From UBA9732 sp045116915 (GTDB taxonomy: Bacteria > Spirochaetota > Spirochaetia > Sphaerochaetales > Sphaerochaetaceae), in NCBI GenBank assembly GCA_045116915.1, contig JBGUMQ010000036.1:1-14321 (forward strand): a stretch of 14,321 nt of DNA, read 5' to 3'. Positions 1 to 7,775 of the stretch are shown here, one piece after another; the stretch's first letter is position 1, and the number at the start of each line of letters is the position of its first letter. A program made the translations under genes and the position numbers. The notes under the pieces are model-generated. The model was not told the origin of the DNA. It did no database searches and saw only the letters and a program-made list of their open reading frames with translations.

Positions 1-726
1 ACGAACTACAGGTTCAACCTGGGCGCCACCGGGAACAAGGTGGATCTTGAGAGGAAGATCCTGAGCGATGTCCTGAAGATGAAGGAATGCGACGGAATCA
101 TCGTCGAGGGTTCCAAGACAGGATTCCCGAATCCGAACATCGGCCTGTACACCAAGCTTCAGGAGATGGGGATCCCCGTGCTGTTCCTGCACTGCGCCTA
201 TCAGGAATTCCCGGATGCCGTGGTCGTCGGAATGGACGACAAGGCGGGCGGAAGGATCGCGGCCAGGCGCCTGGTGGACCAGGGATGCCGGAAGATCATG
301 GGCATCTTCAAGTCCGACGACCGCCAAGGTCTTCTGCGTTATGCGGGATTCACCGAAGGCCTTCTGGAGTCCGGCATGGGTCTGGGCACTTCGGAAGTCA
401 GATGGTACACCACGGAGGACATGGCCGACCGCGGGATGGAGCTGGACCGCAACATGATAGAGGTCATCCTGAACTCGGGGACCGACGGAATCGTATGCTA
501 CAACGACCAGGTCGCATCCATGGTGGTCAGGGATTTCACCCGAAACGGTTACCCGCTTCCGAAGCTGATGAGTTTCGACGACAGCTACCTGTGCAGGAAC
601 TCCGCAGTCCCGTTCGAGTCGCTCGGACACAGGAAGGAGGAGCTGGGCGTCATAGCCGCCCACAAGATCCGCAACATGGTCGAGGGTAAGAAGGAGACCT
701 CCGTGTTCCTCGACTGGATCGTCTAG
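1..726 (+). CDS. AraR-like GntR/LacI-family transcriptional regulator, C-terminal part (5' end outside window)
   Basis: The frame is open from the first base, so this is the last 241 residues of a larger protein. The visible part is a LacI/periplasmic-binding-type effector domain. It resembles the sensor half of AraR: a CDGIIVEGSK segment, then PNIGLY, the GMDDKAGGRIAARRL block, GIFKSDDRQG, CYNDQVA and SFDDSYL, in the order usual for that fold. In the AraR family an N-terminal GntR-type winged helix, here upstream of the window, binds DNA, and a sugar bound in this domain releases it. A GTG at base 40 is inside the conserved domain and is not taken as a start. The protein ends at DWIV, a few residues earlier than is usual for LacI-fold regulators, exactly where the opposing gene ends. 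The effector is unknown; the neighbours suggest rhamnose or a related sugar. Family is fairly sure, effector is inference. Confidence 0.85.
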   Translation, partial: TNYRFNLGATGNKVDLERKILSDVLKMKECDGIIVEGSKTGFPNPNIGLYTKLQEMGIPVLFLHCAYQEFPDAVVVGMDDKAGGRIAARRLVDQGCRKIMGIFKSDDRQGLLRYAGFTEGLLESGMGLGTSEVRWYTTEDMADRGMELDRNMIEVILNSGTDGIVCYNDQVASMVVRDFTRNGYPLPKLMSFDDSYLCRNSAVPFESLGHRKEELGVIAAHKIRNMVEGKKETSVFLDWIV

Positions 727-1691
727 CCTCTCTGTCCGATCCTGTATTCCCTGGGCGTCATGGAGAACATGCGCCGGAAAAGCCTGTAGAAGAAGCTTAT
801 GTTCTCGTAACCTATGTTGAGCGCGATGTCGTCGATCGTCAGGTTCGTGTTCGCCAGCATGAAACAGGCCTGGTTCATCCGCTTTTTCTCCAGAAGGCTT
901 TTGAATGTACTGCCTGTCTGTCTTTTTATTATGCGCGACAGGGTGCAGACATCGGTGCGGTTCCTCTCTGCCGTTTCCTGAAGCGTGGCCTTGGGATAGA
1001 ACTGGTCTATGTACCTGAGGACCTCGAGGGTCACGCCCTGTTCGTATGAATTCTGCGCCACCTTGATCCTGTCCGAATGGTTGACCAGCGACAGGAACAG
1101 AAGGCTCATGGTCAGGCGGTCCAGGCTGCGCTTGTTGGGCTCGTCCGTGAGCAGGTTCCAGATGAGGTTTTCAATAAGGTTCTGGACTGGTACGATTCCC
1201 CCGGCATTGAAGTAGAGGTAGTTGGATGACGATCCCTGCCTGGTGAGACAGCCGACGATGAAATCCTTGAGCGGATTCTCCTCGGCATAGATCATGCGGA
1301 AGGACTCGTCGAAGAAGCTCGGGAGTATCATGAAGTTCACTGCAAGATCGGACTCTCCGGCGGGCATGATCTCCTGCGTGGCGTGCTGGTTCAGGAAAAG
1401 GAGGTCTCCCTGGCCGAGCACCAGCTTCTCGCCGTCGATTAAGTGCGTCGTGCTTCCCTGCGCCATGTATATGAGCTCCACATAGTTGTGGGTATGCTTC
1501 GGGAAGTGGACGAAACGCGTGTGGGGACGGATGTCAATCTGCTTTCCGTTGTCCAGCACCCTGGAAGAGTCGATCTCCGTGCTGCTTTCGTGCGAGTAGT
1601 AGAGTTCCCGGTTGATTCCGGAACCCTGTTCAAGTATGGCCTTTTCCTCTTCCGTGATCCTTCCTAGCTTTCCGAGCAGTTCCGCGTTCAT
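723..1691 (-). CDS. AraC-family transcriptional regulator
   Basis: A full-length 322-residue AraC-type regulator. Residues about 50-125 look like the cupin-type AraC ligand-binding domain, with an HTH (residues 66-68) and the run GQGDLLFLNQHATQEI. Residues about 220-320 carry the two helix-turn-helix motifs: TLQETAERNRTDVCTLSRII, then TIDDIALNIGYENISFFYRL followed by the F.MTPREYR signature that closes these domains. The ATG at 1691 has a weak AGGAT about 12 bases upstream. The gene is divergent from rhaA, the usual arrangement for a local activator of a sugar operon, so control of rhaA-rhaD-rhaB is likely. It is the kind of role RhaR/RhaS have in E. coli, but orthology cannot be claimed. Its 3' end overlaps the upstream regulator by 4 bp (CTAG), leaving no room for a terminator between them. 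Confidence 0.9.
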   Translation of the reverse strand: MNAELLGKLGRITEEEKAILEQGSGINRELYYSHESSTEIDSSRVLDNGKQIDIRPHTRFVHFPKHTHNYVELIYMAQGSTTHLIDGEKLVLGQGDLLFLNQHATQEIMPAGESDLAVNFMILPSFFDESFRMIYAEENPLKDFIVGCLTRQGSSSNYLYFNAGGIVPVQNLIENLIWNLLTDEPNKRSLDRLTMSLLFLSLVNHSDRIKVAQNSYEQGVTLEVLRYIDQFYPKATLQETAERNRTDVCTLSRIIKRQTGSTFKSLLEKKRMNQACFMLANTNLTIDDIALNIGYENISFFYRLFRRMFSMTPREYRIGQRG

Positions 1692-1812
1692 GTGCCCATT
1701 CTATCCTTTGGATGGTGATGATGCAAGAAAGGACAGTTTTTTATTTTCTTTCGGACATTTCAAAGGGCTTATCCATACTTTACGATTGGACATGGAAAAA
1801 AGGAGTCTGGCA
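1692..1812. promoter_or_regulatory. Divergent control region between the AraC-type regulator and rhaA
   Basis: This 121-bp gap must hold the start signals for both divergent genes. For rhaA a weak candidate promoter is CGGACA (1752-1757), a 16-bp spacer and CATACT (1774-1779); each hexamer matches only 4 of 6 consensus bases, as expected of an activator-dependent promoter. On the minus strand TTGAAA (complement of 1758-1763) is a possible -35 for the AraC gene, followed by an A-rich stretch without a clear -10. The pentamer GGACA occurs three times, at 1731, 1753 and 1788. Such direct repeats could be AraC-type half-sites, but they are short. No good AraR-type palindrome was found. The rhaA ribosome-binding site AGGAG lies at 1801-1805. 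Position is certain; the individual sites are tentative. Confidence 0.5.
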
Positions 1813-3075
1813 ATGAAAGACAGCGAAAGATATGCATACGCCATGGAAAGGTACTCACGCCTGGGTGTGGATACCGAAAGGGCAATCGGGATTCTGAAGG
1901 ATGTGCCGGTCAGCCTCCACTGCTGGCAGGGAGATGACGTCAGAGGATTCGACACCGATCCGGACAAGCCGCTCACGGGCGGAATCCAGACCACGGGCAA
2001 CTATCCCGGCAGGGCACGCACGCCCGGGGAACTGATGCAGGACATCGACGAGGTCCTGAAGCTGATTCCCGGCAGACCCAAGATGAACCTCCATGCCTCC
2101 TATGCCATATTCGATGACGGACATTGGGCCGACAGGGACAAACTGGAGCCGAAGCATTTCAGCAAGTGGGTGGATTTCTGCAAGGCTCGCGGCCTGGGCT
2201 GTGACTTCAACCCGACGTTCTTCAGCCATGAGAAATGCGATCCGCTCACGCTATCGTCAGCGGATGAGGAAACCAGACGTTTCTGGATAAACCACGGAAA
2301 GGCATGCATCCGCATTTCTCAGTATCTTGCCGATGAGCTTGGCCAGAAGTGCGTGATGAACATCTGGACGGGAGACGGTTTCAAGGACATCCCCGGCGAC
2401 AGGATCGGACCCAGGAGGCGCTACAGGGAGAGCATCGACGAAATCCTGAGCGAGCCCTACGATTTCAGCAAGGTGAAGCCCTGTATCGAGTCGAAGGTAT
2501 TCGGAATCGGTGTCGAGGCATACACAGTGGGCAGCGCGGAGTTCGCACTGAGCTATGCCGCATTCAACAGGGACAAGTGCATCCCCTTGATGGACAACGG
2601 CCACTACCATCCCACGGAGGTCGTCTCCGACAAGATCCCGGCGATGCTGGCGTTCTTCGACGAGATCGCCCTCCATGTGACGCGCCCCATACGCTGGGAC
2701 AGCGACCATGTGGTCCTGTTCGACGACGAGACAAGGGAGATCGCGCGTGAGATCGTACGCTGCGGAATAAACAAGATGGACATCGCACTCGATTATTTCG
2801 ATGCCTCCATCAACCGCATTTCGGCATGGGTCACCGGATACCGCAATGTGCAGAAGGCTTTGCTTTTCGCCCTGCTTCAGCCGGAAGAGGAACTGAAACG
2901 GCTTCAGGACGGGCAGGATTTCACGAAACTCATGGCCGTCCAGGAGGAGCTCAAGGTCCTTCCGTTCGGAGACGTGTGGGACGAGTACCTCAGGCGTTGC
3001 GGCAAACCCGCGGACGGTGTATGGTTTGCTGAGATTGAGAAGTACGAGAGGGAAGTGCTCTCGAAGAGAGGTTGA
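1813..3075 (+). CDS. rhaA: L-rhamnose isomerase
   Basis: Catalyses L-rhamnose to L-rhamnulose in the cytoplasm, the first step of rhamnose use. With the ATG at 1813 the protein is 420 residues, almost the same as the 419 of E. coli RhaA, and AGGAG sits 7 bases upstream. An in-frame ATG at 1792 lacks such a site, and longer in-frame starts run back into the divergent regulator gene. Family signatures are clear throughout: VPVSLHCWQGDDVRGFD (residues 32-48), TGGIQTTGNYPG (55-66), DFNPTFFSHEK (131-141) and MNIWTGDGFKD (182-192). His264 in DNGHYHPTEV and Asp296/Asp298 in RWDSDH align, with a constant offset of two, with the metal ligands His262, Asp294 and Asp296 of the E. coli enzyme. First gene of a packed operon; rhaD begins 2 bases after its stop. 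Confidence 0.97.
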   Translation: MKDSERYAYAMERYSRLGVDTERAIGILKDVPVSLHCWQGDDVRGFDTDPDKPLTGGIQTTGNYPGRARTPGELMQDIDEVLKLIPGRPKMNLHASYAIFDDGHWADRDKLEPKHFSKWVDFCKARGLGCDFNPTFFSHEKCDPLTLSSADEETRRFWINHGKACIRISQYLADELGQKCVMNIWTGDGFKDIPGDRIGPRRRYRESIDEILSEPYDFSKVKPCIESKVFGIGVEAYTVGSAEFALSYAAFNRDKCIPLMDNGHYHPTEVVSDKIPAMLAFFDEIALHVTRPIRWDSDHVVLFDDETREIAREIVRCGINKMDIALDYFDASINRISAWVTGYRNVQKALLFALLQPEEELKRLQDGQDFTKLMAVQEELKVLPFGDVWDEYLRRCGKPADGVWFAEIEKYEREVLSKRG

Positions 3076-3077
3076 AC

Positions 3078-3896
3078 ATGGATACAAGACTCAGCAGGGA
3101 TTTCACGAAGACATGTACGGACGGCTGGCTCCAGGGCTGGCATGAGCGCAACGGAGGCAACCTGTCATACCGCATGAAAGGACAGGAAATCGAGGAAGTG
3201 AAGGCGCTGATGCATTTCGACGGGGAGTGGAAGGACATCGATGCCTGCGTTCCCGGCCTTGCGGGAGAGTACTTCATGGTCACCGGTTCGGGAAAGTACT
3301 TCCGCAATGTCGAGCTGGATTTCGAGGCCAACGTATGCATCCTGCGCGTGGACGAAACGGGAACGAAGTATCAGGTAGTCTACGGCCTTGTGAACGGGGG
3401 AAGGCCCACCAGCGAGCTTCCGTCCCATCTGATGAACCTCGAGGTCCTCAAGAAGCGTGATGCCGACATCCGCGTAGTATACCACGCCCATCCCGCGAAT
3501 ACAGTCGCGCTGACATTCGTCCTTCCACTGGACGACGTCGTGTTCACACGCGAGATCTGGGAGATGGAGACCGAATGTCCCGTGGTGTTCCCGCAGGGAA
3601 TCGGAGTCGTCCCCTGGATGGTCCCGGGCAAGCGCGAGATCGGAGAGAAGACGTCCGAGATAATGAAGACCCGCAACGTCGCAGTATGGGCGCACCACGG
3701 CATGTTCGTCTGCGGAAAGGACTTCGACGAGGCGTTCGGCCTGATGCACACCGTGGAGAAGGCCGCCGAGATCCTCGTGAAGGTCATGAGCATGTCGGAC
3801 AGGAAGCTCAACACGATCACACCGGAGAATTTCCGTGCACTGGGCGGGCCGTTCGGCGTGAAGCTCGATGAGAAGTATCTCTATGAGAAGAAGTGA
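3078..3896 (+). CDS. rhaD: L-rhamnulose-1-phosphate aldolase
   Basis: Class II zinc aldolase that splits L-rhamnulose 1-phosphate into dihydroxyacetone phosphate and L-lactaldehyde. From the ATG at 3078 it has 272 residues (E. coli RhaD has 274), with GAGAGG at 3066-3071 correctly spaced. A TTG at 3072 would sit directly on that site and is disfavoured. Residues 24-30 (RNGGNLS), the phosphate loop TGSGK (69-73), and TSE (111-113), whose Glu is the catalytic acid/base, match the E. coli landmarks with an offset of four. The zinc ligands are His136 and His138 in YHAHP and probably His207 in AHHG, offset five from His141, His143 and His212. All key residues are present, so the enzyme should be active. 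Its 3' end overlaps the rhaB start by 14 bp, implying translational coupling. Confidence 0.96.
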   Translation: MDTRLSRDFTKTCTDGWLQGWHERNGGNLSYRMKGQEIEEVKALMHFDGEWKDIDACVPGLAGEYFMVTGSGKYFRNVELDFEANVCILRVDETGTKYQVVYGLVNGGRPTSELPSHLMNLEVLKKRDADIRVVYHAHPANTVALTFVLPLDDVVFTREIWEMETECPVVFPQGIGVVPWMVPGKREIGEKTSEIMKTRNVAVWAHHGMFVCGKDFDEAFGLMHTVEKAAEILVKVMSMSDRKLNTITPENFRALGGPFGVKLDEKYLYEKK

Positions 3897-5160
3897 CTGT
3901 GCCCTTGCCATAGACATCGGAGCCTCTTCCGGACGTCACATCCTGGGATGGATGGAAAACGGGAAACTATGCACCGAAGAGGTCTACAGGTTCGGCAACG
4001 GTGTTAAAAACCTCGACGGACATTTGGTCTGGGACATCGACAGCCTTGTGTACGAAGTGCACAAAGGCATAGATACCGCCCTTGGACTTGCGGATGTGAA
4101 GAGCCTTTCGATCGACACCTGGGGTGTGGACTACGTTCTTCTGAGAGGTTCCGAAGAGCTGCGTCCGGTGTACGCCTACAGGGACGGAAGGACTGCATCC
4201 GCAATAGAGAAGGCACATGGGATTGTCCCGTTCGCCGAGCTCTACAGCCGCACCGGCTGCCAGTTCCAGAGCTTCAACACCATCTACCAGCTCTACGACG
4301 ATCTTGCAAACGGCAGGCTCGACGGGGTGACGGACTTCCTGATGATCCCGGAGTACCTGATGTACAGGCTCACGGGTAACAAGGTGAAGGAGTTCACCAA
4401 CGCGACGACCACAGGCCTTGTCAACCACGAGACACTGGAGTTCGACATGGAGGTCATCGGAAGGCTCGGTCTTCCGGCTTGTCTTTTCCCCAGGCTCCAC
4501 AGACCCGGAGAGGTTGTGGGCACATACAAGGGTATCGATGTCATTCTCTGCGCCACCCATGATACCGCAAGTGCCGTGGAGGGCATCCCCATGGTCGGCA
4601 ATCAGCTCTACCTCTCAAGCGGGACATGGAGCCTGCTTGGAGTGAAGACCGGACGTCCCCTGACTGACGTGAACAGCATGAAGGCCAACTGGTCCAATGA
4701 GGGCGGGGTCGGTTACAACCGCTACCAGAAGAACATCATGGGCATGTGGCTGGTCAACCGGCTACGGACGGAGCTCTGTCCTTCGGAAGACTTCGGGGAC
4801 ATCGTCTCCAAGGCGCAGCAGAGTGCATTCGACGATGTCCTGGATGCCGATGATGCCTCACTTCTTTCACCAAAGAGCATGAAAGAGGCATTCGATTCGC
4901 TTCTCGGTCATGTGCCGGAGAGCAGGTACGATTATTTCCGTTGCGCCTACAGGTCCCTGGCCCTGTCCTATGCCAAGGCCATCAGGGAACTGGAGGAGAA
5001 CACAGGGAAACAGTATTCCGAACTCTACATCGTGGGAGGCGGAGCGAAGAACGCCTTCCTCAACCGCCTTACGGAAGAGGCCACGGGAAAGAAGGTCGTG
5101 GCCCTGCCCATTGAGGCAACCGCAATCGGTAATCTGAAGATACAGATAGACAGAAACTGA
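3883..5160 (+). CDS. rhaB: Rhamnulokinase, short C-terminus
   Basis: FGGY-family kinase that phosphorylates L-rhamnulose with ATP. The ATG at 3883 gives a 425-residue protein whose first residues lead straight into the ATP-site motif AIDIGASSGR (9-18), as in other RhaB proteins; an in-frame ATG at 3868 would extend it only deeper into rhaD. Other landmarks are SIDTWGVDY (76-84), the catalytic Asp227 in CATHDTASA (aligning with Asp237 of E. coli RhaB), LSSGTWSLLG (244-253) and the FGGY C-domain glycine motif VGGGAKNAFLN (384-394). The protein stops at EATAIGNLKIQIDRN, roughly 57 residues short of the 489-residue E. coli enzyme, losing the end of the C-terminal domain. No frameshift remnant is visible: the next gene's ribosome-binding site begins six bases later. 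The short end may be a natural variant or a real truncation; activity is likely but not assured. Confidence 0.93.
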   Translation: MRRSDCALAIDIGASSGRHILGWMENGKLCTEEVYRFGNGVKNLDGHLVWDIDSLVYEVHKGIDTALGLADVKSLSIDTWGVDYVLLRGSEELRPVYAYRDGRTASAIEKAHGIVPFAELYSRTGCQFQSFNTIYQLYDDLANGRLDGVTDFLMIPEYLMYRLTGNKVKEFTNATTTGLVNHETLEFDMEVIGRLGLPACLFPRLHRPGEVVGTYKGIDVILCATHDTASAVEGIPMVGNQLYLSSGTWSLLGVKTGRPLTDVNSMKANWSNEGGVGYNRYQKNIMGMWLVNRLRTELCPSEDFGDIVSKAQQSAFDDVLDADDASLLSPKSMKEAFDSLLGHVPESRYDYFRCAYRSLALSYAKAIRELEENTGKQYSELYIVGGGAKNAFLNRLTEEATGKKVVALPIEATAIGNLKIQIDRN

Positions 5161-5177
5161 ACAACAGGAGAACACGC

Positions 5178-6947
5178 ATGAGGAAATCAATCAGAGTCGC
5201 ACTGGTTCTGTGTATGCTGGCCGCTGTGGTCGCACCTGTGGCCGCGCAGTCGATCAAGGAGGTTTCGGCTTCGGAACCTGCGGTCATCACGGAGTACACC
5301 ATCCGTTTCGATCTCAACACGACTCCGTTCGACACGACGGATGACGAGCTTTTCGAGTATGAGGTATCGGGCTACGACGAATATTGGCAGCCTGTCACGG
5401 AGATGAGGAAGTCTGTTCTTACCGTCCCGTACAGCGAGAATGCCTATATCTCCTCATCGATCGTACCGCCTGCACGTGAGGGCTATGTCTTCGCCGGATG
5501 GCAGACACGCCCTGTTGTGACGGAAGACGATCTGGTCAACGGAGTCTCTCCGTACCTCTGGCTTTTCGGAACCCAGTCAAGCTATGGCGACGAGTCGGTC
5601 GTGATGCCGATCAGCGGAATGGAATCCCTGGACGGGAACGGTGTGGGCACTCTGTACGCCCGTTGGGTCGAGGTCAAGGACATCGCTACGGAAGAGGAGC
5701 TTTTCGCCATCGCGGATGACCTGTACGGAGCATACCGTCTGGTCGCCGACATCCAGCTTTCAGAGGAATGGACGCCCGTGGGTCTCTATTTCAGCAATTA
5801 CGAGCTCTATGCCCCCGAATGGTGGACTTATGCCTTCCGCGGAAGCTTCGACGGAAACGGACACTCCATCAGCGGCCTCTATGTTGGAGGGTCATCGGTT
5901 GATGTGGGCAAATATCAGGCTTCTGATGCCGTATGGCACAATGACGGAAACCGTGCGGACGGATGTGCAGCCATGTTCGGAGCCATCAGTTCGGCATCCA
6001 TCAGCAATCTGACACTCGAGAGTCCCTATATCGATGTCACGGGAGACAACGCTTCGCATGGCGATTACATCTATGCCGCTCCTCTTGCCGCTTTCGACAT
6101 GAACTCCTCGATCCTCAACGTGACTGTCATCAATCCGAGCGTTGTCGTCGAGTGCTATGATGACGGTATTTCCAATCTTTCAAGCGTCTTTGCATCTCTG
6201 TCAGGCATGATTGCCGGCGGATGGAACGACACCCTGACATACTGCAATGTCGTCGGCGGAGCAGTGAGCATCTATTCGGATACGGTCCGTTCACACGGCG
6301 GTGAGTACTACGTCGGCGGTCTGGTCGGTGAGTGCTATTCCACGATGGTCGCCTGCTATTCGTCAGCCGAGATCTGCACGACCGTCAACGATCTCTGCGA
6401 AAGCGCGGATGATGCCTCTCTCAAGGTCCTGACCGGAGCTCTTTCCGGAGCCAGCACCGTGACGATGTACTCCGGTTCCGATTCAATCATCACTGTTGCC
6501 GTATCCAAGCCTGTCGGAGCTTCAAGCGTGAACGTCGGTGCACTTTCCGGTGCCCAGCGCTATCTGACTTCAAGCGACAACACCCTCAAGGCAGACATCA
6601 CCACCGATTGTCAGCTGGATCCCGAAAAGGGTAGCCTGAATGTCGGAGCGGCCTGCGGACAGATCGATGTGTTCTATGCCCTGCAGATCCTGATGTATAC
6701 TCCCGTCGCCACGGCCGGAGTCTCCGACAGCATCGCGGACGTGACCGTCGACGGTGAGAAGACGGATGTCATGATCGCCCGTGTCCCGGAGCTCGACGGA
6801 ATGCCGCTCGGCTGGATCAACAAGGGAGACTACCAGATTGTCGAGGGCTACGTCGCCCCTTCCAACATCGAGGCTGTCGCCGCCAAGTACGGCAGCTACC
6901 TTCCTGTGGAGTATCTGCAGGACGGAATCATCTGGATCCAGTACTGA
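5178..6947 (+). CDS. Secreted surface protein with InlB/Flg_new-type repeat and GLUG-like beta-helix segments, function unknown
   Basis: A 589-residue exported protein of unknown function. Residues 1-23 form a signal peptide: RK, a hydrophobic core, and the cleavage-like sequence PVAA before QS. Cys12 lies inside the hydrophobic core and is not preceded by a lipobox, so a lipoprotein is unlikely. Residues about 78-163 match the Listeria-Bacteroides (InlB B-repeat, Flg_new) pattern, with an inserted stretch between GYVFAGWQT and GTLYARW. Residues 172-240 (AYRLVADIQL, then FRGSFDGNGHSISGLYVGG) and later glycine-rich segments (NVVGGAVS, YYVGGLVGECYS) recall GLUG or right-handed beta-helix adhesins and mucin- or glycan-associated proteins. 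The mature part has nine cysteines and no visible LPXTG signal or C-terminal membrane anchor. AGGAG lies 7 bases before the ATG. Starting 17 bases after rhaB and ending at a terminator, it is probably co-transcribed with rhaADB. A role in binding a rhamnose-rich glycan is speculation. Confidence 0.85.
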   Translation: MRKSIRVALVLCMLAAVVAPVAAQSIKEVSASEPAVITEYTIRFDLNTTPFDTTDDELFEYEVSGYDEYWQPVTEMRKSVLTVPYSENAYISSSIVPPAREGYVFAGWQTRPVVTEDDLVNGVSPYLWLFGTQSSYGDESVVMPISGMESLDGNGVGTLYARWVEVKDIATEEELFAIADDLYGAYRLVADIQLSEEWTPVGLYFSNYELYAPEWWTYAFRGSFDGNGHSISGLYVGGSSVDVGKYQASDAVWHNDGNRADGCAAMFGAISSASISNLTLESPYIDVTGDNASHGDYIYAAPLAAFDMNSSILNVTVINPSVVVECYDDGISNLSSVFASLSGMIAGGWNDTLTYCNVVGGAVSIYSDTVRSHGGEYYVGGLVGECYSTMVACYSSAEICTTVNDLCESADDASLKVLTGALSGASTVTMYSGSDSIITVAVSKPVGASSVNVGALSGAQRYLTSSDNTLKADITTDCQLDPEKGSLNVGAACGQIDVFYALQILMYTPVATAGVSDSIADVTVDGEKTDVMIARVPELDGMPLGWINKGDYQIVEGYVAPSNIEAVAAKYGSYLPVEYLQDGIIWIQY

Positions 6948-6958
6948 TCATCACACAG

Positions 6959-6990
6959 AGGCCTGTATCACCGTACAGGCCTTATGTTTT
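6959..6990 (+). terminator. Rho-independent terminator closing the rhaADB-surface protein operon
   Basis: A perfect 9-bp stem, AGGCCTGTA (6959-6967) with TACAGGCCT (6974-6982), encloses the 6-base loop TCACCG. It is followed after TATG by four T residues (6987-6990). The stem is strong and the T-run modest. It begins 12 bases after the stop codon of the secreted protein. Because it sits just before the esterase gene, which has no obvious promoter of its own, partial read-through may feed that gene. Confidence 0.85.
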
Positions 6991-7010
6991 CTGGATAACG
7001 GAGTTGTTCA

Positions 7011-7754
7011 ATGAGATTTTCAGAGATAATGCAGGCGGCGTCTGACTTCTGGCGCCCTAACAGATATGAGCTGAAACCCTATCTTCTCAATGACGGAGAA
7101 AAACATCCGTTTGCAGTGATCTGTCCTGGCGGCGGATACAGCATGGTATGCTCTTTCGTGGAAGGGAAGCCCATAGCGGAAGCGCTGAACAGGAAAGGGT
7201 TCCATGCATTTGTCGTCTATTATCGGACAAGAAAGAAGGCGGGTTTTCCCAATCCCCAGGAAGATCTCAAGCGCGCAGTCTGCGAGATCATTGAGAACGC
7301 GGACAAGTGGAACATCGATTTAAAAGGGTGGTCTCTCTGGGGCAGTTCCGCAGGCGGTCATCTGGCTGCAAGCTATTGCGCGGAAGAATGGTGCCAACCC
7401 AAGCCTGCTGTACTGATACTCAGCTACCCTGTCGTTTCCATGGGAGAAAAGACGCATCCGGATACACGAAGGAATCTTCTGGGAGAGAAGCCGGATTGCT
7501 CCATGATTGAAAGGCTTTCGGCGGAAAAGAATGTTATAGCGGGTTTTCCGCCTACATTTATATGGAACGGTACGGCAGACAAGGACGTAGACCCGGCCAA
7601 CAGCAGATTGCTTGCGGCTGCTCTGAAGCATGCAGGTATCGTTCATAGGGCCGAGGAATATGAAGGTATCGGCCATGGAGTGGGTCTTGCGAAGGGAACG
7701 GATGCGGAAGTCTGGTTCGACCATGCAGTTGAGTTCTGGCAGATGAACCGATAA
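7011..7754 (+). CDS. Alpha/beta-hydrolase fold esterase (acetyl-xylan-esterase-like, COG0657 type)
   Basis: A 247-residue serine hydrolase without signal peptide, so cytoplasmic. The oxyanion-hole motif is CPGGGYS (residues 38-44). The nucleophile is Ser113 in GSSAGGH (111-117), the acid is Asp190 or Asp192 in NGTADKDVD, and the base is His222 in GIGHGVG. The CPGGGY form is typical of the small esterases annotated as BD-FAE/Axe-like, often found with glycosidases and removing acetyl or other acyl groups from imported oligosaccharides. That role fits here, next to an alpha-L-rhamnosidase operon, but the substrate is not shown by the sequence. GGAG at 7000-7003 is 7 bases from the ATG. No clear promoter is seen between the preceding terminator and the start. 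It stands alone between two terminators, and its base composition is somewhat more AT-rich than that of the rha genes. Confidence 0.88.
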   Translation: MRFSEIMQAASDFWRPNRYELKPYLLNDGEKHPFAVICPGGGYSMVCSFVEGKPIAEALNRKGFHAFVVYYRTRKKAGFPNPQEDLKRAVCEIIENADKWNIDLKGWSLWGSSAGGHLAASYCAEEWCQPKPAVLILSYPVVSMGEKTHPDTRRNLLGEKPDCSMIERLSAEKNVIAGFPPTFIWNGTADKDVDPANSRLLAAALKHAGIVHRAEEYEGIGHGVGLAKGTDAEVWFDHAVEFWQMNR

Positions 7755-7775
7755 GAGACAATCAACAATAAGCAG

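Noticed and set aside
1612..1812. Extension of the rhaA frame upstream to 1612 (about 67 extra residues)
   Set aside because: It overlaps the divergent AraC-type gene, shows no resemblance to the RhaA N-terminus, and the ATG at 1813 has an ideal AGGAG and gives the family length.
3072..3077. TTG start for rhaD two codons earlier
   Set aside because: It would begin immediately after GAGAGG with no spacing; the ATG at 3078 fits the site and the family length.
2257..3087. Long open frame antisense to rhaA
   Set aside because: It lies wholly opposite a well-supported gene, has no recognisable motif, and is expected in GC-rich DNA.
3165..3917. Long open frame antisense to rhaD
   Set aside because: Shadow of rhaD codon bias; no family motif.
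5167..5181. Shared 12-base string GAACACGCATGA at the starts of the secreted-protein gene and the GH3 gene (11114-11125, minus strand)
   Set aside because: It is mostly a ribosome-binding spacer plus start codon; the similarity ends at once on both sides and is probably chance.
5178..5250. Lipoprotein signal in the secreted protein (Cys12)
   Set aside because: The residue before Cys12 is Leu, it lies inside the hydrophobic core, and a normal cleavage site follows at PVAA.
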